Shown here piece after piece: positions 44,154 through 52,882 of a DNA stretch of 64,000 nt. This stretch comes from Nocardia brasiliensis NBRC 14402 (GTDB taxonomy: Bacteria > Actinomycetota > Actinomycetes > Mycobacteriales > Mycobacteriaceae): NCBI RefSeq assembly GCF_000308475.2, contig NZ_BAFT02000004.1:1-64000 (forward strand), written 5' to 3'. The position numbers and the translations under genes were made by a program. The first letter of the stretch is position 1. Each line of letters opens with the position of its first letter. The notes beneath the pieces were generated by a model. That model made no database searches. It saw only the letters and a list, made by a program, of their open reading frames with translations, and was not told the DNA's origin.

Positions 44154-46772
44154 ATGGTGCAAGATACGGCGTTCACGTTCGCCCACCCCGACTACTACGA
44201 ACCGTTCGACCGTACCGACCCGGGCAGGCGCTACAACCCGACCCGGCCGCCGCACGGCTGGACCCGGCGCGAGTCCGAGGTGTGGACGCACTGGACGCCC
44301 CCGCATACCGACCTGCCGGCGCAGGGCTGGAAGGTGCACGTCTCCACGGCACTCGGCTCCGCCCAGCAGGTACTGGACGTGGTGAGCACCGCGTGTGCCG
44401 ACCTGGGCGTCGCCTTCAAACATCTCACCGGCAAGCAGTACTTCCTGTGGCTGCACGGCAAGCACGGCAGCCGCGTGCAGAGCGGCAAGTTCTGCGCGGT
44501 CTACCCGCCGACACCGCAGCTCGCCTACGCACTGCTCGAACGGCTGGAACGCGAATTGTCCGGAGTCGCAGGGCCGTACGTGCTCACCGACCGGCGCTTC
44601 GGCACGTCGCAGTGCGTGTCCTACCGCTACGGCGCGTTCCGTCCGCGCCATCGTCTGCAAGCCGACGGCACGCGGGTACCGACCATGCTCGCCCTCGACG
44701 GCACCGAGGTGCCCGACGAGCGCCGCCCAGGCTTCCTGCTGCCCGCGGGCATCGCCGACCCGTTCGGCCCGGTGGCCGACGCCGACGGCGACGAGGACGT
44801 GCACTTCCACGGCTACACCTTCGAAACCGTGCTGCAGCCGAGCAACGCCGGCGGCGCGTATCGCGCCCGCCGCGAGGACGGCACCCCCGTCTTCGTGAAA
44901 GAAGCTCGCGCCCACAACGGTTACGCGGGCAACGAGGACGCCCGCACCCGGCTGGAGCGCGAGTACCTGACCCTGCGTGCGCTGCACGCCGCCGCCCCCG
45001 GCCTCGCCCCCGCGCCGGTCGAGCTGTTCACCGAATGGGAGCACACCTACCTCGTCACCGAATTCGTGCCGGGCCGCACGCTCAGCAAGTGGATGGTCGC
45101 GACGAATCCGCTGATCCACGCCGGGGCCGACCCTGCCGTGTTCACCGCCTACTACCGGCGGTGCGCACACCTGCTCGCGCAGCTCACGGCCCAGCTGACC
45201 ACCCTGCACGATCTCGGCTACGCCTTCGTCGACGTCTCCCCGGGCAACGTCCTGGTCGATGCCGACGACACGGTGCGCCTCATCGACTTCGAGGCCACCC
45301 AGCCCGTGGACCACCCGCTCGGCCTGCTCGGCACGCCCGGTTACGAACCGCCGGAATCCCGCGCTCCCGGGGCCCGGGCGAAGATCGATCCACTGCACGT
45401 CGACGCCTACGGCCTGCGTGCGATCGCGCAACTTTTGCTCTTCCCGATGCACGAAGCCGCGCGACGCAGCCCCGAGACACTGGATCACCTGTACGCCGAT
45501 CTGGCCGAATTGTGCCCTCCCCCAGCGGAGTTATGGGCAACGGTGACGCAGTCGCGAACCGCGCACTCGGTGCGGCACCTGCCCGCACCCGAGGAAGTCC
45601 GTTGTGCCCCTGCGGAAGCGGTGCGGTGGTTGCGCGATCGGACCGCCGACGCCCTGACCCGCATGGCCGAACTCACCAACCCGCGCTGGGTGTATCCCAC
45701 TGCGCCGGAGGGACATCGGACCAATACCGCGTGCGTGGCCTACGGCACCGCCGGCGTGCTGCACGCCTTGCGCGTCGCCGGGCGCGACATCGATCCCGCG
45801 ATCGTCGGACGGTTGCGCGGCACGGCCCTGCGTGATCGGCACCGGACCGGGCCGGGACTGCTGTACGGCAACGCCGGAATCGCCTGGGTACTGGACGATC
45901 TCGGCGACCGCGACGCGGCACTGACCCTGCTCGCCGCGGCAAGCGACCACCGGCTGGCGACCGAGTCGCCGAGCTGGGGCGGCGGTGCGGCAGGCGTCGC
46001 GATGACGCACCTGTCGTTCTTCCACCGCACCGGCGACGCCGCGCACGTCGAGCAGGCGCAACGACTGCTCGACGCGGTACCCGACGGCGCTGCGCTGCGC
46101 CGAGCACTCGGCCCGGACCATCCCTCCGGCCTCGCACACGGCAGGCCCGGCCTCGCGCTCGCGCTCTACTACCTGTCGATGTGCACCGGCGCGCCGGAAC
46201 CGTTCGAACGCGGGTTGCGGTTGCTGCGTGCCGAACTCGGGCACACCGAGCCGATTCCGGTCGGCGCGCTGGGCTTCCGGGTCTCGGACACCGACCGGCG
46301 CAACATGCCGTACCTGGCGTGCGGCAGCGCGGGCTACGCCCACGTACTCGCCCGGTATCTCGGTCACCGACCCGACCCGGAACTCGCCGCGGTGCTGCGC
46401 AGTTGTGTTCGCGCCGTGGGCATTCGGTTCACCGCGGCGCCCGGGCTGTTCCAAGGCCAAGCCGGCTTGGCGCTCGTACACGCCGACGCGGCGGCCCGAT
46501 TCCCGGAAGAGAACTTCCTGCCCGACGCGGACCGCCGCGCGACCGCACTGTTCAAGTATGCGATCGCGGACGGGACCGGCGTCCGCTGGCTCGGCGGCCT
46601 GGGACAGCGCCTCAGCGCCGACCTGGCCACCGGCTCCGCGGGCATCCTGCTGGCCCTCCAGCACGCCACCGGCGGCGTCACCGATCCGCTCTTCACCCTC
46701 GACCACTGCCGCGCCGAGTGCCCCGCCCGGCCCCGGACCGCCCGTCCGCGAAGCGATTTCGAGAGGAGGTGA
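44154..46772 (+). CDS. Class III lanthipeptide synthetase (LanKC)
   Basis: It phosphorylates Ser/Thr in the precursor, eliminates phosphate and forms (methyl)lanthionine or labionin. The 872-residue protein has the three-domain layout: N-terminal lyase-like part (about 1-220), Ser/Thr kinase (Lys249 in VFVKEA, catalytic loop FVDVSPGNVLV about 358-368, metal site IDFEAT about 377), and a C-terminal LanC-like cyclase (YGNAGIAWVL, LAHGRPGLALAL, YLACGSAGYAHVL). The usual zinc-binding Cys-Cys-His set is not evident, as in other class III enzymes. Its end contains the ribosome site of the first precursor gene. Confidence 0.93.
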   Translation: MVQDTAFTFAHPDYYEPFDRTDPGRRYNPTRPPHGWTRRESEVWTHWTPPHTDLPAQGWKVHVSTALGSAQQVLDVVSTACADLGVAFKHLTGKQYFLWLHGKHGSRVQSGKFCAVYPPTPQLAYALLERLERELSGVAGPYVLTDRRFGTSQCVSYRYGAFRPRHRLQADGTRVPTMLALDGTEVPDERRPGFLLPAGIADPFGPVADADGDEDVHFHGYTFETVLQPSNAGGAYRARREDGTPVFVKEARAHNGYAGNEDARTRLEREYLTLRALHAAAPGLAPAPVELFTEWEHTYLVTEFVPGRTLSKWMVATNPLIHAGADPAVFTAYYRRCAHLLAQLTAQLTTLHDLGYAFVDVSPGNVLVDADDTVRLIDFEATQPVDHPLGLLGTPGYEPPESRAPGARAKIDPLHVDAYGLRAIAQLLLFPMHEAARRSPETLDHLYADLAELCPPPAELWATVTQSRTAHSVRHLPAPEEVRCAPAEAVRWLRDRTADALTRMAELTNPRWVYPTAPEGHRTNTACVAYGTAGVLHALRVAGRDIDPAIVGRLRGTALRDRHRTGPGLLYGNAGIAWVLDDLGDRDAALTLLAAASDHRLATESPSWGGGAAGVAMTHLSFFHRTGDAAHVEQAQRLLDAVPDGAALRRALGPDHPSGLAHGRPGLALALYYLSMCTGAPEPFERGLRLLRAELGHTEPIPVGALGFRVSDTDRRNMPYLACGSAGYAHVLARYLGHRPDPELAAVLRSCVRAVGIRFTAAPGLFQGQAGLALVHADAAARFPEENFLPDADRRATALFKYAIADGTGVRWLGGLGQRLSADLATGSAGILLALQHATGGVTDPLFTLDHCRAECPARPRTARPRSDFERR

Positions 46773-46775
46773 GCC

Positions 46776-46886
46776 ATGACCAAGGTGCTGAAACTTCAGC
46801 TGCACGCCGACCCCGAGCTCGGCGACGACGCGCCGCTCAGCTCGTACAGCGAGCACCACTGCAACCAGGAAGCCGAGGTGGTCTGA
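46776..46886 (+). CDS. Class III lanthipeptide precursor A1
   Basis: A 36-residue peptide with GAGAGGAGGTGA just upstream, starting 4 nt after the synthetase stop. Leader: MTKVLKLQL with the LxLQ motif recognised by LanKC enzymes. Core: after DDAP comes LSSYSEHHCNQEAEVV, where Ser22-x2-Ser25-x3-Cys29 fits the labionin/lanthionine pattern. Paralogue of A2, identical through residue 9 and nearly so to the Cys. Confidence 0.93.
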   Translation: MTKVLKLQLHADPELGDDAPLSSYSEHHCNQEAEVV

Positions 46887-46939
46887 GCCTCGCGACGACC
46901 AGTGACACCGGAACCACAGATCGAAAGGAGGTGAACAAC

Positions 46940-47065
46940 ATGACCAAGGTACTGAAGCTCCAGCTGCAGTCCGACCCGGAGCTCGGCGACGACGCGCCGA
47001 TGAGTTCCTACAGCGAGCACCACTGCGGTGGCGGCCAGGGCGGCGGCTCGGAAGAGGTGCTGTAG
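46940..47065 (+). CDS. Class III lanthipeptide precursor A2
   Basis: A 41-residue paralogue of A1 with the same MTKVLKLQL leader, DDAP site and SSYSEHHC ring motif. Its tail is different, Gly-rich (GGGQGGGSEEVL). AAAGGAGG lies upstream of ATG 46940. The two genes clearly arose by tandem duplication followed by change in the tail. Confidence 0.92.
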   Translation: MTKVLKLQLQSDPELGDDAPMSSYSEHHCGGGQGGGSEEVL

Positions 47066-47137
47066 TCCGACGATCGCCGGGCGCGGGTTACTACCCGCGT
47101 CCGGCGAAATCTCTTGTATCCCAGAAGGAAAGAAAAC

Positions 47138-47254
47138 ATGGAAAACCAGAACATGGTCGCGCTGGCGACCATGGGCACCGATGACGATCTGATCGACGAC
47201 GCGCCGATCAGTGTGTTCTCCGTCGTCTATTGCGACGACGCGTATTTCGGGTGA
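47138..47254 (+). CDS. Divergent class III lanthipeptide precursor A3
   Basis: A 38-residue peptide. The core ISVFSVVYCDDAYFG has the S-x2-S-x3-C pattern (Ser25, Ser28, Cys32) and follows the same DDAP. The leader (MENQNMVALATMGTDDD) lacks the LxLQ motif of A1 and A2. AGAAGGAAAG precedes ATG 47138. It ends 4 nt before the exporter gene. The ring residues are hydrophobic, unlike the His-rich A1/A2 ring. Confidence 0.85.
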   Translation: MENQNMVALATMGTDDDLIDDAPISVFSVVYCDDAYFG

Positions 47255-47258
47255 CACG

Positions 47259-48524
47259 ATGAGTACCTCAGCTACCGTGGCCTCCCCCGAGGCCGATCTT
47301 CGGCGCTACCGGGTCGCGCAGGCGGCCTCGACCTTCGGCAGCACCCTCACCGGCACCGCGGTCTCCGTGGTCGCGGTCGTCGGTTTGGGCGCGGGGCCGC
47401 ACCCGGTTTCGCTCATCGTGACCAGCGCGATGATCCCGCCGCTGGTGCTCGGCCCGGCGGCCGGGGTGCTCCTCGACCGGGTGCGCCGACCACGCCGGCT
47501 GCTCATCGCGGCCGACCTGGTCGCCGCGGCGGCGGTGCTGTGCTGTGCGGCCACGATGGGCGCGGGCGTGCTGACCGTGACCGGGCTGGCCGCGCTGTCG
47601 TTCGTCCTCGGCCTGGCCCGGGTGGTGATCGAAGGCTTGTACTTCGCTCACCTGGCGACGCTCGGGATCACCGATCTCGGCCGGGCGCGCGCCGGATTGC
47701 AGTCGACGACGATGCTGACCCGATCGATCGGCGCTTCGGTCGCCGGGCCGATGGTCACGACGATCGGTGCGGCGGCGATGTTCGCCGGTGATGCGCTCAC
47801 CTATCTGTTCAGCGCCTATTGCCTGACCCGACTCGACGCGCCCGACCGGCGGCAGACCGCACCGCGCAGCGGCTTCGGTCGCGAATTCCTCGACGGCGTA
47901 ACGGCTTTGCGCGGTCACCCGCTGCTGGCAGCATTGGCGATGTACCTGCTGGTGGGTGGGGCCGCGGCGGGCGGCACCGCCGCGTTGCGGGCGGTGTTCC
48001 TGCTCGACGAAGTCGCGTTACCCGTTGCGGTGTACGGAATTCCGGCGGTGGTGGCGACACTGTTCGCCGCGGCCGGCGCGCTGCTGGCCCCGCGCCTGCA
48101 CGCCAAGGCGGTGCCCGCCCGGCAGGTACTCGCGGTCACGGTACTCGGTGGCGCCGTCGGCACCGCCCTGTTGCCGATGGCCACGGGACCGACGGCGATG
48201 CTGCTACTCGCCGCCTGCCTAGGGGCGGCCGTACCGATGTTCTTCGGTGCGGTACTCAACATCGCGCTGGTGACGGTGCTGGGCGAGGGTGTCGGCGACG
48301 GATACTTCGCCCGGGTCGGCGCGCTGCTGGCCACCGGGACCACGGCGGCGAACCTGCTCGGCGCGCTGCTGGGCGGCGTGCTCGGCGAGCGATTCGGCGC
48401 CCGCACCGGGATCTGGGCGTTCGTCGCCGTCGATCTCGTTGCCTCCCTTGTGTTCCTGCTGATCGTCGGCCGCACATCCGCCGCCCGCGGCAGTGGGGCC
48501 GATTCGATGGCGAAGGTGGCGTGA
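47259..48524 (+). CDS. MFS exporter of the lanthipeptide locus
   Basis: A 421-residue major facilitator protein with about 12 hydrophobic helices and the loop LLDRVRRPRRLLIAADL between helices 2 and 3. It resembles the MFS_3 (enterobactin exporter-like) group. It starts 4 nt after precursor A3 and its stop overlaps the peptidase start (TGATG), so it is in the lanthipeptide operon and probably exports the modified peptide. ABC transporters are more usual in class III loci. Confidence 0.88.
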   Translation: MSTSATVASPEADLRRYRVAQAASTFGSTLTGTAVSVVAVVGLGAGPHPVSLIVTSAMIPPLVLGPAAGVLLDRVRRPRRLLIAADLVAAAAVLCCAATMGAGVLTVTGLAALSFVLGLARVVIEGLYFAHLATLGITDLGRARAGLQSTTMLTRSIGASVAGPMVTTIGAAAMFAGDALTYLFSAYCLTRLDAPDRRQTAPRSGFGREFLDGVTALRGHPLLAALAMYLLVGGAAAGGTAALRAVFLLDEVALPVAVYGIPAVVATLFAAAGALLAPRLHAKAVPARQVLAVTVLGGAVGTALLPMATGPTAMLLLAACLGAAVPMFFGAVLNIALVTVLGEGVGDGYFARVGALLATGTTAANLLGALLGGVLGERFGARTGIWAFVAVDLVASLVFLLIVGRTSAARGSGADSMAKVA

Positions 48525-50557
48525 TGACTGCCGAATACCCCTACATCGCCGCGTCTGATACATGGGATGTGCTGCACGGCAACCGGATTCCCGACCCGTT
48601 CCGGCGGCTCGAGGATCTGGCCGACCCGGGCAACCGCGCCTGGGTGACGTCCCAGCGGCAACTGGCCGACAGTTACCTCGACGCGCTGCCCGGCCAGGAT
48701 CGGTTGCGCGAAGTGTTGCGCGACATCATCGTCGCGGGGCCGACCGCGTCGCCGGTGAAATCCGGCGGCACGCGCCGATTCCGGGTGGGCCGGGCGCATT
48801 CCGCGGGACCGTGGCAGTTGGAGGTCGCCGACGGCCCGCAGGGCGAGTGGCGGACGCTGCTCGATGCGGCGGTGCTCGGGAAAGGCGCGATCCTGCGGCG
48901 CTGGACGCCCGCACCCGACGGCCGGTTCGTCGCCGTGCAGGCCAGTGTCGGCGGCGCCGAGGACGCGACCCCGCTCGCCCTGGTCGACGCCGCCACCGGC
49001 GCGGTACTGCACACCTGCCCGCTGACCCGGTACGCACCGGTGGAGTGGCTGGCCGACGGCAGTGGCTACTTCTATGTGCGACGACACGAGAACGGTTGCG
49101 GCAGTGGGGTTTACCGGCATCGGGTGGGTACCGAGCTCGCCGACGACGAACTCCTCGTCGGCGACGAGAATCCCGTCGGCCGCTACCATCTCACCTTCTG
49201 GCACGACCGCTGGCTCATCATCACCGGACGGGCGGGCACCAGCCGGACCACCCGCGTCTCGATCGCCGATCTGCGCGAAGGAAATTCGTTGCGTCCGCTC
49301 GAACTCGGCGGGCTCTCCTCCGCCGGGGTCGTGCTCGATACGGCGGGCCGTATTCTCGCGATCTCCACCGCCTCTTGCGAATTCGGGCAGCTGCTCGTCG
49401 CCGAACCCCTGCCGTCGGGTGGATGGGGCCCGTGGCGGGTACTGGTCCGGGCCGCGGAGCCCGCGGTGCTGGCCGCGTTCGCGCTGGCCCCGGCCGACGG
49501 TGCGGACCGGCTCCTGATCCTGCGCACCAGAGACGGCTACGCCGAACTGTCGGTGCACGACGCGGTGCGCGGCGACTGGCTGTTCGACGCCGAATTGCCC
49601 GGCGCCGGAACGGTTGCGGGCATCAAATCCACCGACGAACCCGGCGTGCTGGTGCTGAGCTACACCGACTGGATCCGGCCGCTCGGTGCCTGGCGACTGG
49701 ACCTGCGGTCGGGACAGGTGCGCCCGACCGAGCCCGTGTCACACGAACTGCCCGGCATCACCGTCACCCGCGCGACCTACCGCTCCGCCGACGACACCGA
49801 GGTGCCCGTCACGGTGCTCGCACCCGCCGGTCCACCGGTGCCCAGACCCACGATCCTCAGCTGCTACGGCGGCTTCGGCATCACCTTCCGGCCCGGTTAT
49901 CAACCGGACGGATTGACCTGGGTGCTGGCCGGCGGCGTGATGGCCATCGCCGGGGTGCGCGGCGGCGGCGAACGCGGCCGGCGCTGGCACCGCGACGGGG
50001 CCGGCGTGCACAAGCTCAACGCGTTCGCCGACCTGCACGCGGCGGGCGACTGGCTGGTCGAAACGGGGTGGACGCGGCGCGGCGCACTCGCACTGCTCGG
50101 CGGCAGCAACGGCGGGCTGATGGCGGTCGGCGCCATGGTGCAGCGGCCCGCGGACTACGCCGCGGTGGTCAGCGCGGGCGCTCCGCTGGACATGGTGCGC
50201 TACGAACGCTGGGGACTCGGCCGCGCGTGGCGGGAAGAGTACGGCTCCGCCGACGATCCCGCGGCTCTGCCGGTGCTGCTGCGCTACTCGCCGTACTACA
50301 ACGTCACCGCGCACACCGGGGAATCACCGCGCCGTTGGCCGCCCGCCCTGTTCACCACCGGTGACAGCGACACCCGCGTGCCGCCGGTGCACTCGTGCAA
50401 GATGGTCGCCGCGCTGCAACGCGAGACCGGCGGCCCGGTGCTGCTCGACGTGATCGTCGGCAAGGGCCACGCGGGCGGCGGGCCGTCCTCCGACCGCGCG
50501 CTCATCTGCCTGCTCGCCTTCGTCGCCCAGCACACCGGATTGACGCTCGAAGAGTGA
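48524..50557 (+). CDS. Prolyl oligopeptidase-family peptidase (probable leader peptidase)
   Basis: A 677-residue S9A serine peptidase: N-terminal beta-propeller, then a C-terminal alpha/beta-hydrolase with Ser528 (LGGSNGGLM), Asp616 (TGDSDTRVPP) and His649 (GKGHAGG). Members of this family cleave after Pro in short peptides and serve as leader peptidases in some class III lanthipeptide loci. All three precursors here share Asp-Asp-Ala-Pro right before the core, which is an obvious cleavage site. There is no signal peptide, so it acts in the cytoplasm. Confidence 0.92.
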   Translation: MTAEYPYIAASDTWDVLHGNRIPDPFRRLEDLADPGNRAWVTSQRQLADSYLDALPGQDRLREVLRDIIVAGPTASPVKSGGTRRFRVGRAHSAGPWQLEVADGPQGEWRTLLDAAVLGKGAILRRWTPAPDGRFVAVQASVGGAEDATPLALVDAATGAVLHTCPLTRYAPVEWLADGSGYFYVRRHENGCGSGVYRHRVGTELADDELLVGDENPVGRYHLTFWHDRWLIITGRAGTSRTTRVSIADLREGNSLRPLELGGLSSAGVVLDTAGRILAISTASCEFGQLLVAEPLPSGGWGPWRVLVRAAEPAVLAAFALAPADGADRLLILRTRDGYAELSVHDAVRGDWLFDAELPGAGTVAGIKSTDEPGVLVLSYTDWIRPLGAWRLDLRSGQVRPTEPVSHELPGITVTRATYRSADDTEVPVTVLAPAGPPVPRPTILSCYGGFGITFRPGYQPDGLTWVLAGGVMAIAGVRGGGERGRRWHRDGAGVHKLNAFADLHAAGDWLVETGWTRRGALALLGGSNGGLMAVGAMVQRPADYAAVVSAGAPLDMVRYERWGLGRAWREEYGSADDPAALPVLLRYSPYYNVTAHTGESPRRWPPALFTTGDSDTRVPPVHSCKMVAALQRETGGPVLLDVIVGKGHAGGGPSSDRALICLLAFVAQHTGLTLEE

Positions 50558-50566
50558 GCCGGACGC

Positions 50567-50600
50567 ACCGGCCGTCGTCACGATCCGGGCGACGGCCGGT
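50567..50600. terminator. Hairpin terminator after the lanthipeptide operon
   Basis: ACCGGCCGTCG and CGACGGCCGGT form a perfect 11-bp stem with a 12-nt loop. It overlaps the last codons of the convergent TetR gene and can serve both directions. Confidence 0.7.
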
Positions 50601-51153
50601 CCGCTGGGCGGTCGAGGATGATGGCCGAGGCGCGGGCCAGCACTTCGTCCCGGGTGCGGCCGTTGTGGTCGGCGACGAGGAACTGGTTGCCGATGGCCGC
50701 GCAGAAAGCGAGCAGGCTGCGGGCCTCGATCTCGTCCGGATCGTCGCAGAAAGTGCCGATCGTGCTGCGCAGCAAGGCCATCCGCCGGTTGTCCACCCGG
50801 CGCAGGCGTTCGGCCACCGCCGCATCGCGGCGCGCCCAATCTCGGATCGCCAGGTCGATGGCCAGCAGGCGCTCCCTCGACAGCGTCAATTGCCCGGCCA
50901 GCACGATCTTGACGCGCGGATCGTCCTCGTCTTCGACCCGGGCGAGCACGTCGTCGATGCTCTCCCGTTCCCAGGTGTCCAGCATCTCTTCCAGCAGTGC
51001 GTTGCGATCGGCGAAATAGCCGTAGAAGCCGCCCTTGGTCACGCCGAGCGCCTTGGCCAGCACCTCGATGCGCACCGCGGCCACGCCGCGCGCGGCCAGC
51101 GTCTGCAATCCCTGCTCGATCCACGCCTGGCGTGGCGTACGGGCCACGGCCAC
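50578..51153 (-). CDS. TetR-family transcriptional regulator
   Basis: A 191-residue repressor-type protein with the TetR HTH (WIEQGLQTLAARGVAAVRIEVLAKALGVTKGGFYGYFADRNALLEEML). GTG 51153 has GGAG 7 nt upstream. Thirty bases upstream of its start is a perfect inverted repeat (51184-51199) shared with the divergent VOC gene, so it probably represses itself and that gene. Confidence 0.92.
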   Translation of the reverse strand: MAVARTPRQAWIEQGLQTLAARGVAAVRIEVLAKALGVTKGGFYGYFADRNALLEEMLDTWERESIDDVLARVEDEDDPRVKIVLAGQLTLSRERLLAIDLAIRDWARRDAAVAERLRRVDNRRMALLRSTIGTFCDDPDEIEARSLLAFCAAIGNQFLVADHNGRTRDEVLARASAIILDRPADRPSPGS

Positions 51154-51183
51154 CTCGCAACTCCTCACTCGACTGCTCCGCTG

Positions 51184-51199
51184 TATACGTGACCGTATA
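51184..51199. promoter_or_regulatory. TetR-type operator TATACG-TGAC-CGTATA
   Basis: Perfect 6-bp arms with a 4-bp centre lie between the divergent TetR and VOC genes, 30 bp from each start codon. Length, symmetry and position fit a TetR dimer site overlapping both promoters. Confidence 0.7.
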
Positions 51200-51229
51200 T
51201 CAACGCCGGACTGTGGCAAGGTCGCAAGG

Positions 51230-51583
51230 ATGACGAATCGCTGGGTCGGTGTGACCGTCGATTGCTTGGACGTGGAGACGGTGGCGGAGTTCTGGAGCGC
51301 GCTACTGGATCGCCCGCGCGGGCCGTCTCGTCCGGGATGGGTGTATCTCGGCGACCGTGACGACCTGCTACCCCGGCTCGTGTTCCAGCCCGTGCGCACG
51401 CCGAAGCGGGAGAAGGTCCGGTTGCACCTCGACGTCGCGGTCGACGATATCGAGCGGGGCATCGCCCAGGTCGTCGCGCTCGGCGGCCGCGAAACCGGCG
51501 AGCGGCACGAATACGACCAAGGGGTGGTGGTCGTCCTCGCCGATCCCGAGGACCACGAGTTCTGCTTGGTCCAGTACTACTGA
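51230..51583 (+). CDS. VOC (glyoxalase-like) family protein
   Basis: A 117-residue vicinal-oxygen-chelate fold protein: WVGVTVDCLDVETVAEFWSALLD at the start, VRLHLDVAVDDIERGIAQVVALGG in the middle and LADPEDHEFCLVQY at the end. Metal-ligand positions are partly kept (His in LHLD, Glu in HEFC). The substrate is unknown. It is divergent from the TetR regulator and shares its operator, so it is likely induced by the TetR ligand. Confidence 0.85.
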   Translation: MTNRWVGVTVDCLDVETVAEFWSALLDRPRGPSRPGWVYLGDRDDLLPRLVFQPVRTPKREKVRLHLDVAVDDIERGIAQVVALGGRETGERHEYDQGVVVVLADPEDHEFCLVQYY

Positions 51584-51660
51584 GCCGACGGTCGGCAACC
51601 GGTCATCCCACGATCACCGCAGGTTCCGGGCATGGCCGGAACCCGCTGTTACCGTCGGAC

Positions 51661-52680
51661 ATGACCTCCGAAGTGATCGCCAAGGCGAATTACCCCGGCG
51701 GAGCTGCGGTAGCCAGACGCTCGCCCGCGGATCGCGTGCGCGGTGTGACCGAGCTGCTGCTTTCTGCGTTACCGTCCGCCGCGGTGCTGACCGTACTGCT
51801 CTACGGACTCGGCCGCGCGGCCGGCGTCGGCTTCCCCGGCGCGCTCGCCGCCGCGTGGTTCATGGTGTGCGCGGTCTGGAGCGCCGCGCGGTTCCTGGTC
51901 CCCGATCGGCGCTGGCTACTGCGGATCTTCGGGCTGCGACCACCTACCGACGAGGAACAACTCCGGCTGACACCCGCCTGGGAGAACGCCGCGCACAAAG
52001 TAGGTGTGCCCGCCGCGGCCTACACGCTGTGGGTCAAGGACGCGGACCGGCAGTTCCTGGTGCCGGACCGGATCATCACCGTGCCACCCGAATCCCTGCA
52101 ACGGCTCCAGCCCGCGGAACTCGAGGCCGTGCTCGTGCATCAGCTCGCGCAACGCGTGCAGGGGCGATTGACGTTCTGGCAACTGATCTTTCGGCACTAC
52201 AACCTGCCTGTCGTCTGGTTCGAGCGGGCGTTGACGTCCGGCGTCGGCCTCAGCGCGATCGGCGAGGCGATCGCCCAACCGATGCCCGCGCGCGGCGCCC
52301 GCGTCTTCTCCGTCGGCTGGACGGTGTTCAGCCGCGTCCTCGTCGCCTGTCCTGCCGTCGCGGCGGCCACCGTGATCGTCGGCCTCGCACCGGCATTGCT
52401 GCTGCGCCTGCTGCCCGAGGTGGCGGCGCTCGCGTCGCGGCCGATCGCCGACCGCATCGAATACCGGACCGACCAGATCACCGTCGATCTGGGCTACGGC
52501 CCGGAACTCGGCGGCATTCTGCAGTACCAGCACGTACCCGAACCGGCCCAGACCCTCCCCGTTCTCCTTTCGGTTTCCCAGTTCTCACTGCGCACGCCGC
52601 CGGCCAAACGAATCGGCCGCATCCGCGATCGACTCGACGAACTGGCGCGACGCTGGAATCCCCTCGTGCCCCGTCCCTGA
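51661..52680 (+). CDS. M48-like membrane protein with a degenerate zinc motif
   Basis: A 339-residue membrane protein with two hydrophobic segments near residues 30-75 and more at 220-260. The central region ITVPPESLQRLQPAELEAVLVHQLAQRVQG matches the start of an M48 (HtpX/Ste24-like) peptidase core, but the HExxH motif reads His160-Gln-Leu-Ala-Gln164. The catalytic Glu and second His are missing. It is probably not a peptidase; a binding or regulatory role is possible. No operon partner is obvious. Confidence 0.7.
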   Translation: MTSEVIAKANYPGGAAVARRSPADRVRGVTELLLSALPSAAVLTVLLYGLGRAAGVGFPGALAAAWFMVCAVWSAARFLVPDRRWLLRIFGLRPPTDEEQLRLTPAWENAAHKVGVPAAAYTLWVKDADRQFLVPDRIITVPPESLQRLQPAELEAVLVHQLAQRVQGRLTFWQLIFRHYNLPVVWFERALTSGVGLSAIGEAIAQPMPARGARVFSVGWTVFSRVLVACPAVAAATVIVGLAPALLLRLLPEVAALASRPIADRIEYRTDQITVDLGYGPELGGILQYQHVPEPAQTLPVLLSVSQFSLRTPPAKRIGRIRDRLDELARRWNPLVPRP

Positions 52681-52882
52681 GTCGGCTGGTGCCGCCACCA
52701 GCACGACGAGCACCACCAACACTGCGCCGAGCACCGCCGGTTGATCTTGTCCGATCCGGAAAGGCCCGGCCCCGGCCCCTTTTGCGGACTCTGTCGGCTG
52801 AGTGAACGACTGTTGGGGCCGGGGCGGGGGCACGAGAATCGGGGGACGGCCGGGCGCCGGCAGGTCGAGGGAAGGTGGGGCT

